This document shows, in pieces, positions 63,731-64,000 of a stretch of DNA of 64,000 bases; the stretch's first letter is position 1; every line of letters begins with the position of its first letter. Below the pieces are notes generated by a model, which saw only the letters and a list, made by a program, of their open reading frames with translations, did no database searches and was not told the origin of the DNA. Source of the DNA: an uncultured Alphaproteobacteria bacterium (lineage in GTDB: Bacteria; Pseudomonadota; Alphaproteobacteria; HIMB59; GCA-002718135). The position numbers and the translations under genes were made by a program. The stretch spans positions 186,001 to 250,000 of the forward strand of contig CACNNQ010000001.1 in NCBI GenBank assembly GCA_902621855.1, in the 5' to 3' direction.

Positions 63731-64000
63731 TTAAAATTTATTGTAGAAATTTTATGATTTTTTTCAAATTTTATAACTAGTTGGGCTTTTTTATTTAAAT
63801 CTTTTATCATCCACTTAGTTATCTTCTCATAATGTTGAATAAAAATTTTTATTTCATCTGCAGACATTCTTTTAATTTTTTTATTTTTTGATTGATTAGT
63901 CTTTTCCTGTTTTAACCTCCATTTATAAACATTATCGAAAGAGGATGCCCTCAAAAATATAAGTTCATCAAATAGTTTAAATAAATTTTTGTATTCAATT
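63727..64000 (-). CDS. Glycerate-kinase-like P-loop kinase, C-terminal part (cut by window edge)
   Basis: Ninety codons at the right edge form the end of a minus-strand gene whose start lies beyond the window; the frame is open to base 64000, so the TTG at 63954 is internal. The text FLRASSFDNVYKWRLKQE followed by KRMSADEIKIFIQHYEKITKWM resembles the C-terminus of bacterial D-glycerate 3-kinase/uridine-kinase-like P-loop proteins (WR-Q-E and MSDEQV-F-YE blocks). The ATP-binding N-terminus is not in view, so the exact substrate is open. Confidence 0.65.
   Translation of the reverse strand, partial: IEYKNLFKLFDELIFLRASSFDNVYKWRLKQEKTNQSKNKKIKRMSADEIKIFIQHYEKITKWMIKDLNKKAQLVIKFEKNHKISTINFN

Noticed and set aside
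1-64000. CRISPR arrays, insertion sequences, prophage genes, rRNA genes and riboswitches.
   Set aside because: No regularly spaced repeats, transposase or integrase motifs, or structured leaders were seen; short AT-rich repeats are expected by chance at this base composition.

Overview
The window is very AT-rich, gene-dense bacterial DNA with no gap above about 130 bases. Many genes overlap by 1 to 14 bases, several start at TTG or GTG, most lack a clear Shine-Dalgarno site, and I recognise no transcription factor or mobile element. Family content (heterotetrameric sarcosine oxidase, TRAP and polyamine-type ABC importers, EutABC, DUF3726) together with low GC suggests a streamlined marine alphaproteobacterium, for example a SAR11-like or AEGEAN-169/HIMB59-like lineage. 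That placement is inferred from gene content and base composition and was not tested.

Layout: 0-9 kb is housekeeping: the end of rplQ, a fluoride channel, a pseudouridine synthase, lipB, tRNA-Leu(GAG), mgtE, gshA-gshB, bioY, a ROK sugar kinase and a GabD-type semialdehyde dehydrogenase. 9.1-17.7 kb is one tight plus-strand run: an amidinotransferase, EutA, EutB, EutC, an unusual PLP enzyme, an M20 amidohydrolase, an M24 protein without metal ligands, and a proline-racemase-family protein. It looks like catabolism of a hydroxyectoine-like or guanidino compound, but without the standard ectoine hydrolase. 17.8-22.8 kb is soxBDAG. 22.9-27.1 kb holds a minus-strand pair (DUF3726 plus a 554-residue conserved protein of unknown function), an M19 dipeptidase homologue that lacks most zinc ligands, and an EamA exporter.

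27.2-43.3 kb handles amines and related compounds. It has a PotABCD-like importer, a DadA-like oxidase, an aldehyde dehydrogenase, a TRAP importer, a glutamine-synthetase-like ligase, and then SDR, ALDH, Fe-alcohol dehydrogenase and aldo/keto reductase genes. The parts fit a gamma-glutamylation route for polyamines or amino alcohols. 43.4-49.8 kb is sugar or sugar-acid oxidation (UxaA dehydratase, two SDRs, two Gfo/Idh proteins) ending in a TauD/gamma-butyrobetaine-hydroxylase-like dioxygenase.

49.8-59.9 kb is an amino-sugar unit: galactokinase-family kinase, cytoplasmic GH20 hexosaminidase, Gfo/Idh oxidoreductase, sugar ABC importer without its ATPase, two SIS proteins and NagA. 59.9-63.7 kb adds a GMC oxidoreductase, an enolase-superfamily dehydratase, a HAD phosphatase and an isoprenylcysteine-methyltransferase-like membrane protein. 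The window ends inside a glycerate-kinase-like gene on the minus strand.

The strongest unusual signals are: an ABC permease that appears to start at ATT; the EutABC island with a metal-less M24 protein; the DUF3726 pair; strong Shine-Dalgarno sites and stem-loops around all three binding-protein genes; and mgtE starting eight bases after a tRNA.
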